DNA of 64,000 nucleotides from Acinetobacter pecorum. Its GTDB lineage: Bacteria > Pseudomonadota > Gammaproteobacteria > Pseudomonadales > Moraxellaceae. This document shows, piece by piece, positions 47,039-56,273 of this stretch. Made by a program: the position numbers and the translations under genes. Within the stretch, counting starts at the first letter, position 1. Each line of letters opens with the position of its first letter. The DNA lies in NCBI RefSeq assembly GCF_014837015.1, contig NZ_JACSPT010000008.1:62001-126000 (forward strand), given 5' to 3'. The notes below the pieces were generated by a model that saw only the letters and a list, made by a program, of their open reading frames with translations, was not told the origin of the DNA and did not search any database.

Positions 47039-47875
47039 ATGCGTACACGTGTGGTATTTAATCAAAAAGGTGGGGTGGGCAAGTCGAGTATTACCGTCAA
47101 TCTGGCAGCGATCAGCGCATATCAGGGCTTAAGAACCTTGTTGATCGACCTGGATCCGCAGGCTAACTCCAGCCAGTATGTGCTAGGCGATGATGCGACG
47201 TATTCCAGTGACAAGCCTGCACTCGAACCGAATATCGAAAACTATTTTGAAGATGTACTCGGCAACCAGCAAAGTAAGGGGCTGCTCGGCAATGCCATTG
47301 GCTCGATTTTAAAAAGTCGTAGCAAAGGTCTGGAAAGCTATGTGCATCAATCCTCTTTTAAGCATCTGGATGTTATTCCGGCCAGCCCTACACTTGGGAC
47401 ATTGGCTCATGCCCTGGAATCCAAGCACAAGATTTACAAGTTAAGAGATGCCTTGCAACAACTGTCGGGACATTATGACCGGGTGTTTATTGATACACCG
47501 CCTGCATTCAATTTCTTTACCCTCTCCGCACTCATTGCAGCAGACCGCGTGCTGATTCCTTTCGACTGTGACGTATTTTCTAAACGCGCCCTGCAGACCC
47601 TGATTGAAAATGTGATTGAAACCCAAGATGACCATAATGAAAATTTGGAAATTGAAGGCATTGTCGTCAACCAGTTTCAGGCACAGGCCAAATTACCGCG
47701 TGAAGTGGTACAGCAGCTCAAAGATGAAGGCTTACCGGTGCTTGACAGTATGTTGCCACCGTCGATCTTGATGAAAGAATCTCATCATAAAAATCTGCCT
47801 TTGATTCATTTGGCTACTGATCATAAATTGACTCAGGCCTATCAATCGTTGTTCAATGAGATAGAACAGAATTAA
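47039..47875 (+). CDS. Orphan ParA-type ATPase
   Basis: 278 residues from the ATG at 47039, chosen because AGGAGG lies just upstream; a TTG at 47024 would sit before that site. Deviant Walker A N8-QKGGVGKSS, LLIDLDPQANSSQYVLG (Walker A' and switch, about 36-52) and VFIDTPPAFNF (about 150-160) define the MinD/ParA family. No ParB or toxin partner is adjacent, so this is not the chromosomal parAB. Likely positions some cellular cargo or protein; function unknown. It is followed 13 bp later by a small lipoprotein gene. Confidence 0.88.
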   Translation: MRTRVVFNQKGGVGKSSITVNLAAISAYQGLRTLLIDLDPQANSSQYVLGDDATYSSDKPALEPNIENYFEDVLGNQQSKGLLGNAIGSILKSRSKGLESYVHQSSFKHLDVIPASPTLGTLAHALESKHKIYKLRDALQQLSGHYDRVFIDTPPAFNFFTLSALIAADRVLIPFDCDVFSKRALQTLIENVIETQDDHNENLEIEGIVVNQFQAQAKLPREVVQQLKDEGLPVLDSMLPPSILMKESHHKNLPLIHLATDHKLTQAYQSLFNEIEQN

Positions 47876-47888
47876 GATCGAGTTAGCT

Positions 47889-48281
47889 ATGAAACTTGTG
47901 AAAATCGGCCTGAGTATTGCTGCACTTGCATTACTCAGTGCTTGTGCAACGACGGTAAAACCGACTTATGTGTCGCCAACCCTGTATCAGACTTTGGGTT
48001 GCTCGCAACTACAGGGTGAATATAACCGTATTCAGCAGTATATTGATAATGGTGTCGAACCACCGAAACGTACTGGCATGGGTGTAGGTGTGGGTCTTGG
48101 CGGTGGTTGGGGCAGTCACGGTGGTTGGGGTATTGGTCCGAGTATCTCAGTCAATATGGGACAGTCATCTGATACCAAAAGAACCGAACTGGCACGACTT
48201 TTAGGCGAGCAGGAAGCGATTGTCCAGGCTGCACGTTATAAGAACTGCCCGATGATCGTGCGGCAGGCGATACCTAAATAA
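47889..48281 (+). CDS. Small glycine-rich lipoprotein, function unknown
   Basis: 130 residues. Lipoprotein signal MKLVKIGLSIAALALLSAC with the lipobox LSAC and C19 lipidated. Residues 55-95 are Gly-rich (GMGVGVGLGGGWGSHGGWGIG); the C-terminal part is helical (ELARLLGEQEAIVQAARYKNCP). Two further cysteines (C38 and C121, approximately) could pair. Possibly co-transcribed with the ParA gene. No function can be assigned. Confidence 0.8.
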   Translation: MKLVKIGLSIAALALLSACATTVKPTYVSPTLYQTLGCSQLQGEYNRIQQYIDNGVEPPKRTGMGVGVGLGGGWGSHGGWGIGPSISVNMGQSSDTKRTELARLLGEQEAIVQAARYKNCPMIVRQAIPK

Positions 48282-48303
48282 ATCATTCTATATTAAAAGG
48301 ATG

Positions 48304-48330
48304 AATGCTGACTTCGGGTCGGCATTTTTT
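48304..48330 (+). terminator. Terminator after the lipoprotein gene
   Basis: Stem ATGCTGAC / GTCGGCAT with a TTCGG loop, followed by six T, 23 bp after the stop. Confidence 0.8.
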
Positions 48331-48478
48331 ATTGCTTTCACCAAGAATAGAGCGGTTTAAATTAAGATAAAACTCACGTGAAATTGACCGGCCTGTATAG
48401 AAGTCTGAAATTTTTAAGCTTGTCATGATATTCGCATATTGATTAAGCTAGAACATAGGCCCGGAATAGTTCATCGCG

Positions 48479-49072
48479 ATGATTGAAAATTGGTTATTTG
48501 TTTTAGGACTTATTGCTGTGCTGATGGTTCCAGGGCCGGCCAATGCCCTGGTGGCCAGTTCCGCTTATCAGCAGGGACGGCCCAAAACCAGTCTTTATCT
48601 TCCTGCCATTCTGATGGGCTATTTTTATGCCATTAATGTCTGGGCTTTGTTGATTCATCTGGCTTCACCGATCTGGCCAAATTTTAAAGGTGTGGTCTAT
48701 GTACTGAGTACCATCTGTGTGGGCTGGATGACCTTGCATTTATATAAGGCCCAACAGTTAGAGCGCTATAATAAGAACCATCCCCAGATTCGTCCCTGGC
48801 AAATGTTTAGGGCCACCTTAAAAAATCCTAAAGCAGCCCTGTTGGCCTCAGGAATTTTACCCATGGAAACCTGGCAAAGTCCGACCAACTTCGTGCTGGT
48901 TTTTGCTGCCTTTAGCTTGAGTACCATTCCTGTAGGGGTTTTCTGGATGATTTTTGGTCAGGCAATTTTGAGCAGTCATTCTGAAAAAATAAAAGCCGGC
49001 CTCATTTATAAAGGCGCGGCTCTGTTTGTCCTGCTTTGTCTGATCCCACTCCTGATCAAGCTGTGGGATTAA
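48479..49072 (+). CDS. LysE/RhtB-family exporter
   Basis: 197 residues, about six membrane helices. The N-terminal VLGLIAVLMVPGPANALVASSAYQQG is the LysE/RhtB signature (PGP-N), and the GWMTLHLYKA and FRATLKNPKAALLASGIL segments fit the family. Likely exports a small amino acid or derivative from the inner membrane; substrate unknown. Convergent with dedA, 21 bp apart. Confidence 0.85.
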   Translation: MIENWLFVLGLIAVLMVPGPANALVASSAYQQGRPKTSLYLPAILMGYFYAINVWALLIHLASPIWPNFKGVVYVLSTICVGWMTLHLYKAQQLERYNKNHPQIRPWQMFRATLKNPKAALLASGILPMETWQSPTNFVLVFAAFSLSTIPVGVFWMIFGQAILSSHSEKIKAGLIYKGAALFVLLCLIPLLIKLWD

Positions 49073-49093
49073 ATGCGCAGGCTATAAAAAATA

Positions 49094-49732
49094 TTAAGCT
49101 GTTTTACTTTTTTTAAGCTTTTGTTGAATAAAGCCAATCACACCTGGCAATACACTTAAAATAATGATGCCGAAAATCAGATAGGTAAAATTGTCTTTAA
49201 CAATCGGCATATTGCCAAACATATAACCCAAGATTACAAATGAGCTAATCCAGGCAAATGCCCCGACCACATTATAGGTCAGGAAATATTTGTAATTCAT
49301 GCTGCCAGCACCGGCTACAAAGGGTGCAAAGGTACGGGCAAAAGGAATAAAACGCGCAAAAATAATGGTTTTACCCCCATGTCTGGCAAAGAATTGCTGA
49401 GTCGCCAATAAATGTTTTTGATTGATAAAGCGCGATTCAATCTCGAACACCCGAGGTCCAATATATTTACCAATGTGATAATTCAGGGTATCACCCAGCA
49501 CTGCCGCAACAAATAGGAGCGGAATCAGCACCCAGGGATCCATCGCACCTGTAGACGCTGCCAAAGCACCTGCTGCAAATAACAAGCTGTCACCGGGCAG
49601 GAATGGCATTACCACCAAACCTGTTTCCACAAAGATAATCAGGAAAAGAATGGCATAAATCCAGATCCCGTAATTGGTGATAAATTCAAGCAAGTGATCA
49701 TCAACATGCAAGATAAAATCAATCAGTTCCAT
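49094..49732 (-). CDS. dedA: DedA-family membrane protein (VTT domain)
   Basis: 212 residues. DedA features: a re-entrant segment with FVETGLVVMPFLPGDSLLFAAGALAA (about 35-60), LNYHIGKYIGPRVFE, FFARHGGKTIIFARFIPFARTFAPFVAGAGSMNYKYFLTYNVVGAFAW (read in pieces, about 110-158). DedA proteins support lipid carrier (C55-P) or phospholipid flipping and envelope integrity. It is not near a partner gene. Confidence 0.93.
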   Translation of the reverse strand: MELIDFILHVDDHLLEFITNYGIWIYAILFLIIFVETGLVVMPFLPGDSLLFAAGALAASTGAMDPWVLIPLLFVAAVLGDTLNYHIGKYIGPRVFEIESRFINQKHLLATQQFFARHGGKTIIFARFIPFARTFAPFVAGAGSMNYKYFLTYNVVGAFAWISSFVILGYMFGNMPIVKDNFTYLIFGIIILSVLPGVIGFIQQKLKKSKTA

Positions 49733-50003
49733 GAGCCCAGTACAAGCAAAAGTGTGCTCAAATCCTAACAGCGATCACCTCTAAAGTCAGTAATAAAAGT
49801 CGACTATTTTGCGGCTTATTTTTCTGCTTTCAGGCTAATCCTGTCATTTTAAAAATGGATGTATCAGCGTATTTACAGATTTTTATTGGAGCTTTCTGAG
49901 CAGACTACACAAGGTCATCATGGTATTACATAACTTCTGTGGCGTCTGCTCCAGCTTTCTGTTTAGATCATGGAATCATCATAAAAATAGCAGGTCAAAA
50001 CAT

Positions 50004-50366
50004 ATGAAAAAATATATTCTTGTGACACTAGTTCTGGCAGTTGCCAGTCCGGCACTTTGGGCTAAATCCGATCAGGCTGTTCTGGCAGAAGCCAAAAAGA
50101 ATGTGGTCAGTATTGCTCAGGCACACAAAATGAAAGATGAAACCGGCGTGACCTTAACAGGCCAGATCGTCAAACAGCGTGCAGCGCAAAGTGATGAATT
50201 TGAATTAAAAGATAAAACCGGCAGCATCATGATTGATGTGGATGATGACCACTGGAAAAGATTAAAACTCAAAGCAGGCGACCGGGTGAAAGTCTGGGGC
50301 GAGGTCGATACGCACCGCAATAAACCCACCGATATTGAAGTGATTCAGATTGAACACCTGAAATAA
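50004..50366 (+). CDS. Periplasmic YgiW/YdeI-family OB-fold (BOF) protein
   Basis: 120 residues from the ATG at 50004, which begins a clear Sec signal peptide (MKKYILVTLVLAVASPALWA, cleavage after LWA). The upstream frame start at 49920 encodes no signal and is rejected. The BOF core is GVTLTGQIVKQRAAQSDEFELKDKTGSIMIDVDDDHW (in pieces, about 47-84) and GDRVKVWGEVDTHRNKPTDIEVIQI. Such proteins act in stress tolerance by unknown ligand binding. Confidence 0.9.
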   Translation: MKKYILVTLVLAVASPALWAKSDQAVLAEAKKNVVSIAQAHKMKDETGVTLTGQIVKQRAAQSDEFELKDKTGSIMIDVDDDHWKRLKLKAGDRVKVWGEVDTHRNKPTDIEVIQIEHLK

Positions 50367-50557
50367 ACCATTCATTTGGCTGGAACAGGAAAGCAGCGGA
50401 AGTCTGCTCTCCTGTGAACCAGCCAAAAATGAAGCCATCAATTTCTATAATTTCTTAACTGTTTAATATTTAAACGCTTTGGAATAGTGTGCTTAAATGC
50501 AAGAAAAATGCTAGAATACGGCGCTTATCTTTCGTTTGCCTTTCATAGTTGTTCGTC

Positions 50558-52126
50558 ATGACTACCAATACTCAAATTACTGAAGATCGTATCCTGATTC
50601 TGGATTTCGGTTCTCAATATAGTCAGCTCATCGCACGTCGTGTTCGTGAAGCTGGTGTATATTCTGAAATGTATGCCTATGATATGTCTGAAGAAGACAT
50701 TCGTGCATTTAATCCAAACGGTATCATCTTGTCTGGTGGACCTGAGAGTGTTCACCTAGAAGGCAGCCCGCGTGCGCCACAAGTGGTATTCGAACTGGGT
50801 GTGCCGGTATTGGGTATTTGTTATGGCCTGCAAACCATGTGCGAACAGCTTGGCGGTAAAGTTGAGCCGGGTCATGTACACGAATTTGGCTATGCAGAAG
50901 TAGATATTGTCGTACGTGACAAGCTGATCGGTAATTTACAGGACCGTGAAAACCAGTTGCATGTCTGGATGAGCCATGGTGACAAGGTTGCCCGTATTCC
51001 AGAAGGCTTCCAGATCACTGCACAAACTCCAAGCTGTCCAATTGCGATGGTTTCTGACGAAACTCGCCGTTTCTATGGTATTCAGTTCCATCCTGAAGTG
51101 ACACATACTTCTAAAGGCGCAGAATTACTGTCGAACTTCGTTCATCAAATTTGTGGTTGTCGCGGTCTGTGGACACCAGAACACATTATTGATCTACGTG
51201 TAGAACAGCTTCGCCAACAGATTGGTGATGAAAAAGTATTACTTGGTCTTTCTGGCGGTGTGGATTCATCTGTAGTGGCAGCACTGTTGCATAAAGCAAT
51301 TGGTGATCAGTTGACTTGTGTGTTTGTAGACAATGGTCTGCTTCGTTTGAACGAAGGCGATCAAGTGATGCAAATGTTTGCAGATAACATGGGTATCCGC
51401 GTGATTCGTGCCGCTGCAGAAGAGCGTTTCCTGACTGCACTTGCAGGTGAGGTTGATCCTGAAGCAAAACGTAAGATTATTGGCCGTGAATTTATTGCAG
51501 TCTTCGCTGAAGAGGCACGTAAATTAGATGGCGTAAAATTCTTGGCTCAAGGTACGATTTATCCGGACGTGATTGAATCTGCCGCAAGCAAGCAGGGCAA
51601 GGCGCATGTGATTAAATCGCACCACAATGTGGGTGGTTTACCGGCAGACCTGGCGTTTGAACTGGTTGAACCATTACGTGACCTGTTCAAAGATGAAGTA
51701 CGTAAATTGGGTACAACTTTAGGTTTGCCACACAGCATGATCTATCGTCATCCATTCCCGGGCCCAGGTCTTGGTGTACGTATCCTGGGTGAAGTGAAGA
51801 AAGAATATGCAGACATTTTACGTCTTGCGGATGATATTTTTATGCAGGAACTGCGTGCCAGTGGTTGGTATGATAAAACGGCTCAAGCCTTTGCAGTATT
51901 CCAGCCAGTGAAATCGGTGGGTGTAGTCGGTGACGGCCGTCGTTATGCATGGGTGATTGCACTGCGTGCGGTAGAAACTGTGGACTTTATGACGGCTCGT
52001 TTCGCGCATCTTCCTTATGATTTAGTCGATAAGATCTCGACCCGTATCATGAATGAAATCGCTGAAGTTTCTCGTGTTGTGTATGACGTATCGTCTAAAC
52101 CACCAGCAACAATTGAATGGGAGTAA
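50558..52126 (+). CDS. guaA: GMP synthase (glutamine-hydrolysing)
   Basis: 522 residues from the ATG at 50558; an in-frame TTG three codons earlier is less likely. Class I glutaminase domain with [11 protein letters not shown] (nucleophile Cys) and HPEVTHT; ATP pyrophosphatase P-loop [17 protein letters not shown]-terminal [16 protein letters not shown] and the dimerisation end KPPATIEWE. Converts XMP to GMP. Followed by an unusual structured segment and a strong terminator. Confidence 0.98.
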   Translation: MTTNTQITEDRILILDFGSQYSQLIARRVREAGVYSEMYAYDMSEEDIRAFNPNGIILSGGPESVHLEGSPRAPQVVFELGVPVLGICYGLQTMCEQLGGKVEPGHVHEFGYAEVDIVVRDKLIGNLQDRENQLHVWMSHGDKVARIPEGFQITAQTPSCPIAMVSDETRRFYGIQFHPEVTHTSKGAELLSNFVHQICGCRGLWTPEHIIDLRVEQLRQQIGDEKVLLGLSGGVDSSVVAALLHKAIGDQLTCVFVDNGLLRLNEGDQVMQMFADNMGIRVIRAAAEERFLTALAGEVDPEAKRKIIGREFIAVFAEEARKLDGVKFLAQGTIYPDVIESAASKQGKAHVIKSHHNVGGLPADLAFELVEPLRDLFKDEVRKLGTTLGLPHSMIYRHPFPGPGLGVRILGEVKKEYADILRLADDIFMQELRASGWYDKTAQAFAVFQPVKSVGVVGDGRRYAWVIALRAVETVDFMTARFAHLPYDLVDKISTRIMNEIAEVSRVVYDVSSKPPATIEWE

Positions 52127-52203
52127 TTTAGGGGTTTCGGACAGCACTGCTGTCCGCCTAAATTACGCCAAGAGCTATGCTCGCGGCAGTTTAGGAATCT
52201 AAA
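52125..52203 (+). other. Structured segment after guaA with competing stems
   Basis: AATTTAGG (52125-52132, overlapping the stop codon) pairs with CCTAAATT (52157-52164), enclosing a perfect CGGACAG / CTGTCCG stem (52138-52144, 52150-52156). A further TTTAGG at 52190-52195 can pair either with the same CCTAAA or with CTAAA at 52199-52203. No T-run follows any of these. It may be an mRNA 3' stabiliser, a repeat element, or a switch. Confidence 0.5.
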
Positions 52204-52218
52204 CTTTCCAAATTAAAG

Positions 52219-52245
52219 AAGAGTGCTTAGGCGCTCTTTTTTTAT
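52219..52245 (+). terminator. Terminator of guaA
   Basis: AAGAGTGC-TTAG-GCGCTCTT, 8-bp stem with one G-T pair, followed by a long T-run. Strong intrinsic terminator. Confidence 0.85.
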
Positions 52246-52267
52246 ACTTTTTAAATAGATAAGAGAC

Positions 52268-53147
52268 TTAAGCCGGTTTAACTTGCCAGTTTTGCAGCTC
52301 TCCATCTAAAATCTGATCTGGATCATAAGTCTCAACCCGATTCCGACCATTGGCTTTAGCCTGATATAAGGCGATATCGGCCTGTTTAATCAGGGTCAGT
52401 CTGCTGTACCAGCTGTTGGGCCAGATATTCAAAACATCGACGGTTGTTCAGGCCAGTGAGTGAATCAGTATGTGCCATATTTTCAAAGGCCTGACGATTA
52501 TATTCATTCAGGGTGTATTGCAGGAATACAATGCGTGATTTTAAGGTCGAGTTCCAGCTGATATAAAGACTGAAGGTTAATACCGGCAGATAAATCAAGG
52601 AAAATAAAAATATCTGATACGGGTCAGCATGGGTATTGAAATATACGCCAAGATAAATGACCAGGGTAATCAGACCTGAAGTAATCAAAGACGGCCAGAA
52701 ACGGATCTGTATACACAAATTGGCCAACACAATAAAGACCAGGGACGCATATTGATAAATAAGGACAGAGGCACTTTCGGACTGATTCAGGTTAAAGAAC
52801 CAGATGGCACTTGCACCAATAATTGAAGTGGGCAAGAGCAGATCAAAGACAGGCAGATTACGGTAAGAATGATACATCCAGATCGTCACCATGACGATCA
52901 GAAGGGTATAGCTGATTTTGGTCAAAATGAGCAAGGTAAGGATATCGTTGAGTACCACAATATCGGCAAGGGTATAGGATGCATAGGCCAGCTGTGCAAA
53001 TAAATTAACCTGTAACAGGTATTTTAAAGTAAGTTGTTTTTGATGAGCATAATAAGCCGGTTTTAAGGGTGCAGGAATACGAACAAGAGGCTCTTGAAGA
53101 GCCTCCTGAATCAAACTACGAGATTCTTTTTCATAATCATGAGGCAT
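52268..53147 (-). pseudogene. Membrane diguanylate cyclase, GGDEF domain broken by an internal deletion
   Basis: The intact upstream frame (ATG 53147) encodes 253 residues: a cytoplasmic N-terminus, six membrane helices (about 45-205) and the start of a GGDEF domain (AHTDSLTGLNNRRCFEYLAQQLVQQ), then stops at TDPD. In another frame the DNA goes straight on to LIKQADIALYQAKANGRNRVETYDPDQ and ends at 52268. Compared with the intact paralogue at 53341-54663, about 114 residues are missing, including the GG(D/E)EF motif and both metal sites, and the frame shifts at the join. The membrane sensor part remains. Could still be expressed as a sensor fragment but cannot make c-di-GMP. Confidence 0.85.
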
Positions 53148-53340
53148 GCAGCCTTCCCAACTTAAAATTTATAAAAATGAATAAGATGAAATTTATATAT
53201 AGTTGTATAAAAAATATTCTATTCTTTTGTTAAATATTTTAAAAGTGAAGAAACAAATTTATTTGATCAGGTAAAAATATCTGATTAATCCTTCTCAGGA
53301 TGAGCTTGGCTTGTTATAACAAACCAAACTGGGTTCAACT

Positions 53341-54663
53341 TTAATTTGTGGCTGATTGAACTGGCTGAGTGCTCGATTTAAATACATTCCAGGGATTGTC
53401 TGTTGCAGGCTTGGCCTGATCCAGTATGTCGGGATGATAGACTTCAATCCGGTTGCGTCCAGTTTTTTTGGCCTGATATAAAGCAATATCCGCTTGTTTG
53501 ATCAGGTCTTCCAGAGTTTGGGTATGTGATTCCAGTTCTGCTATCCCGATCGAAATAGTAAACCGGATGGCATGATTAGGTTTGACATAAATGTACTGCT
53601 TTTGAATAGCACAGCGAATTCGCTCTGCAATCACCAGACTGTCTTGTAGCTGAGTATCCTCCAGAAGGGCGATAAATTCTTCCCCGCCAAAACGTGCCAG
53701 TACATCGCTATACCGCATTTCTTTACGAGTCACTTCAGCAATGAGTTGCAGTACCCGATCACCGACATCATGTCCATAACTATCATTAATATTCTTAAAA
53801 TGATCAACATCAAACATCAGCAGGCAGCTACTGGCATGTTTAGGCCATTGATGAATTGAGCGTTCAGCCATATCGACAAAATGGCGACGATTATATAGCT
53901 GGGTCAAATCATCGGTATGTGCGAGATTTTTTAAGGTTTGATAGTTCCATTCGTCAAGTAGGGAACGCAGAAACGAACGTCGAACATTTAGAATATTATT
54001 CCAGTTAATATAGATACTAAAAAACCAGAGAGGACTAAAAACTACTGCAAAAATAAAAGCTTGAGATGTGCTCATTAACTGGTTGGCTCCCAGCATGATA
54101 AACAGGGCAATCAAGATGGAGCAATAGACCGCGACTTTAAACTGGGTCTGTATACAGAGATTGGCGACAAGAATAAAAATCGCAGAGGCATAAATATAGG
54201 TGGCCACATGAGGACTACTTGAAAGTACCAGTAAGCCAATCCAGGCCGCTGCGGCCACAGTCGTACCTATAGGCACGATTCTATCCAGAACCTGAATGTT
54301 TTTATATTTTTTAAACAGGTAATAACAGCAAAACAGTGCGCCCAGAACCAGAACCACACGTATCAGACCGGACATAAAAAACATGTCTGGAATAATCAGA
54401 ATATCGGCAAAAAAATACAGAAGAAATGCTATTTGCGCCAGATAGTTAATTTGACGCAAATTTTGATGACTATGGGTATAGACATAATCATAGAAATATT
54501 GCTGAAATGGAGCAGGAATACGGGCATGCGGATCTGTCAGCGCCTGTTCAATCAGCTGACGGTTTTTCAGATCACATTCAGATAGTTTTAGTGATTTATC
54601 AGTCGTCGAATTTTGAAAAGATACATTCGTCGTTGAATATATATTCTCATTCTTAGCAGACAT
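53341..54663 (-). CDS. Membrane-bound diguanylate cyclase
   Basis: 440 residues. Cytoplasmic N-terminus, about six membrane helices (about 75-220) and a C-terminal GGDEF domain (about 250-410). Substrate residues are present: DDLTQLYNRR, FDVDHFKNIND, G326-G-E-E-F330. The I-site RYSD (317-320), five residues before GGEEF, is intact, so product inhibition is expected. It makes c-di-GMP from GTP, promoting biofilm and possibly capsule behaviour. Followed, 193 bp later on the same strand, by a broken paralogue (52268-53147) with similar N-terminal sequence, pointing to tandem duplication. Confidence 0.93.
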   Translation of the reverse strand: MSAKNENIYSTTNVSFQNSTTDKSLKLSECDLKNRQLIEQALTDPHARIPAPFQQYFYDYVYTHSHQNLRQINYLAQIAFLLYFFADILIIPDMFFMSGLIRVVLVLGALFCCYYLFKKYKNIQVLDRIVPIGTTVAAAAWIGLLVLSSSPHVATYIYASAIFILVANLCIQTQFKVAVYCSILIALFIMLGANQLMSTSQAFIFAVVFSPLWFFSIYINWNNILNVRRSFLRSLLDEWNYQTLKNLAHTDDLTQLYNRRHFVDMAERSIHQWPKHASSCLLMFDVDHFKNINDSYGHDVGDRVLQLIAEVTRKEMRYSDVLARFGGEEFIALLEDTQLQDSLVIAERIRCAIQKQYIYVKPNHAIRFTISIGIAELESHTQTLEDLIKQADIALYQAKKTGRNRIEVYHPDILDQAKPATDNPWNVFKSSTQPVQSATN

Positions 54664-54854
54664 GTCCTGGTCCAGTATTATTTTTATAGGTGCCTATTAT
54701 GCCGTGATTGCATAAAAAATAACCTCCCAAAAATTGGGTATCCAGAAGGTTTTTACATTTAAAACGTAACAAAATTTGTGTTTTTTAATAATGGAAGTAT
54801 TTGAAATACATGAAAAATCATCTTATTTGCCAGAATTTTAAAAAACTATTCATT

Positions 54855-54870
54855 CGTTTCACGTGAAACA
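54855..54870. other. parS: Chromosomal parS site (ParB binding)
   Basis: CGTTTCACGTGAAACA matches the bacterial parS consensus TGTTTCACGTGAAACA at 15 of 16 bases, and the inner 14-bp palindrome GTTTCACGTGAAAC is perfect. It lies in a non-coding gap, as parS usually does near the origin. ParB itself is not in the window. Confidence 0.85.
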
Positions 54871-54955
54871 TGGTTGCGCAATACTTCTTTGTATAACCCC
54901 ATATCATCTCCTTAAGCTAGGTAGCTACATCAAAAATTTTTAAGCTAACTCAAGT

Positions 54956-54976
54956 ATTTGTATTTACAATACAAAT
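54956..54976. promoter_or_regulatory. Perfect palindrome, possible operator
   Basis: Arms ATTTGTATT and AATACAAAT (9 bp each, exact) separated by TAC, 189 bp upstream of the pirin gene. No terminator-like T-run, so a protein-binding site is more likely than an RNA hairpin. The regulator is unknown. Confidence 0.45.
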
Positions 54977-55165
54977 CGTATTAGCCGTTCAGATTTTAAA
55001 TAGGGTAGCCATTAGAATACTTAATACGTATCTAAATATTTCTAGAGATAGATTTTGAATCTGGACCCTGTACATTGTCCTGAGCAAGGGGCATTTTGGA
55101 TCAGTCTAATGTGAATGTCTCACCCACTCCGGAACTAGAATGAAAATGCCGAGGTAAACTCAGCC

Positions 55166-56113
55166 ATGTCGACCAATAGTGATATTGAACTGTCCAATTC
55201 TGATGATTGTGAAAAGTATGTAAACCGGTTTATTCAGGAATTTCCTTTACGCCGCGCAGAAATCGGGCAGGGTACCGTGATTAAACGTGCCTTGCCAAGC
55301 AGACACAAGCGCATGATAGGTGCCTGGTGTTTTCTCGACCACGCCGGTCCGGCCAGTTTCCCGCAAGGAGATGGTCTGGATATCGGACCACATCCGCATA
55401 TCGGGCTGCAGACTTTTACTTGGATGATCGAGGGCAGCATGATGCACAATGACAGTCTGGGAAATCAGCAATTGATTCGTCCCAAGCAGGTCAATCTGAT
55501 GACCTCGGGCTATGGTATTTCACATACTGAAGTCTCTCCGGAAAGTGAGATCCATATGCATGCAGCACAGTTGTGGATTGCCTTGCCAGATGACAAGATC
55601 AATATGGCACCCGGGTTTGACCATTATCCTGAATTACCGGTGGTCAATGAGCAGGGTATCGAATTTACCGTGCTGGTTGGAGAATATTTAAATACCAGAT
55701 CGCCGGTTAAAGTGCATAGTGAATTGCTGGGCGTGGATCTGTATGCAGATGAAAGTAGCAGTATGCGCTTGCCACTGAATCCAAAATTTGAATATGGCTT
55801 TATGGTCCTTGAAGGTGCGGCCAGTATAAATGGACATGAACTGACAGAGGATAATATGCTGATTCTGGAGCCCGGGTTGCCGCAGGTCAATGCTGAAATT
55901 CATGCCAGAAGCCGGGTGTTATTGATTGGAGGAGAGCCATTTGAAAGCCCGATTTTATTATGGTGGAATCTGGTCGGGCGTACGGTAGAGGACCTTAAAA
56001 TTGCACGGGAACAATGGATAGAAGGGCATGAACGTTTTGGTTCTATTCCAGCCTATGATGGGCCACGTTTAGAAGCTCCTGTATTTCCAGACCGGATGCG
56101 TGCTTCCCGATAA
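55166..56113 (+). CDS. Pirin family protein
   Basis: 315 residues, bicupin. N-terminal metal-binding region GPHPHIGLQTFTWMIEGSMMHNDSLGN (in pieces, about 75-100) and VNLMTSGYGISHTEVSPE give the His/Glu ligands of pirins; C-terminal cupin carries SPILLWWNLVGRT. Bacterial pirins include quercetinases and regulators of central metabolism; the activity here is unknown. Monocistronic. Confidence 0.93.
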   Translation: MSTNSDIELSNSDDCEKYVNRFIQEFPLRRAEIGQGTVIKRALPSRHKRMIGAWCFLDHAGPASFPQGDGLDIGPHPHIGLQTFTWMIEGSMMHNDSLGNQQLIRPKQVNLMTSGYGISHTEVSPESEIHMHAAQLWIALPDDKINMAPGFDHYPELPVVNEQGIEFTVLVGEYLNTRSPVKVHSELLGVDLYADESSSMRLPLNPKFEYGFMVLEGAASINGHELTEDNMLILEPGLPQVNAEIHARSRVLLIGGEPFESPILLWWNLVGRTVEDLKIAREQWIEGHERFGSIPAYDGPRLEAPVFPDRMRASR

Positions 56114-56273
56114 AGGCTAAAAATGATGGGAATATAAAGCGCTGGCTGAATTGAACTCAAAGAGTGAATCTGCAACATGGGATACATATCATTACAGTCA
56201 TCAAAAAATGAGCTGGAGTCGGCTGCTTTTTGCTATGCTCAATGAGCAAGAACAATAAAATCATGAGTCTACT

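Larger units (their letters stand above)
54664..55165. other. Intergenic region between the diguanylate cyclase and pirin genes
   Basis: About 500 bp without a supported gene. It holds a parS site at 54855-54870 and a perfect palindrome at 54956-54976, both given separately. Otherwise AT-rich with no recognisable RNA. Confidence 0.5.

Noticed and set aside
48371..48384. Second parS-like sequence with a CACGTG core
   Set aside because: Only one half-site matches; four mismatches to the 14-bp core, well below a functional parS.
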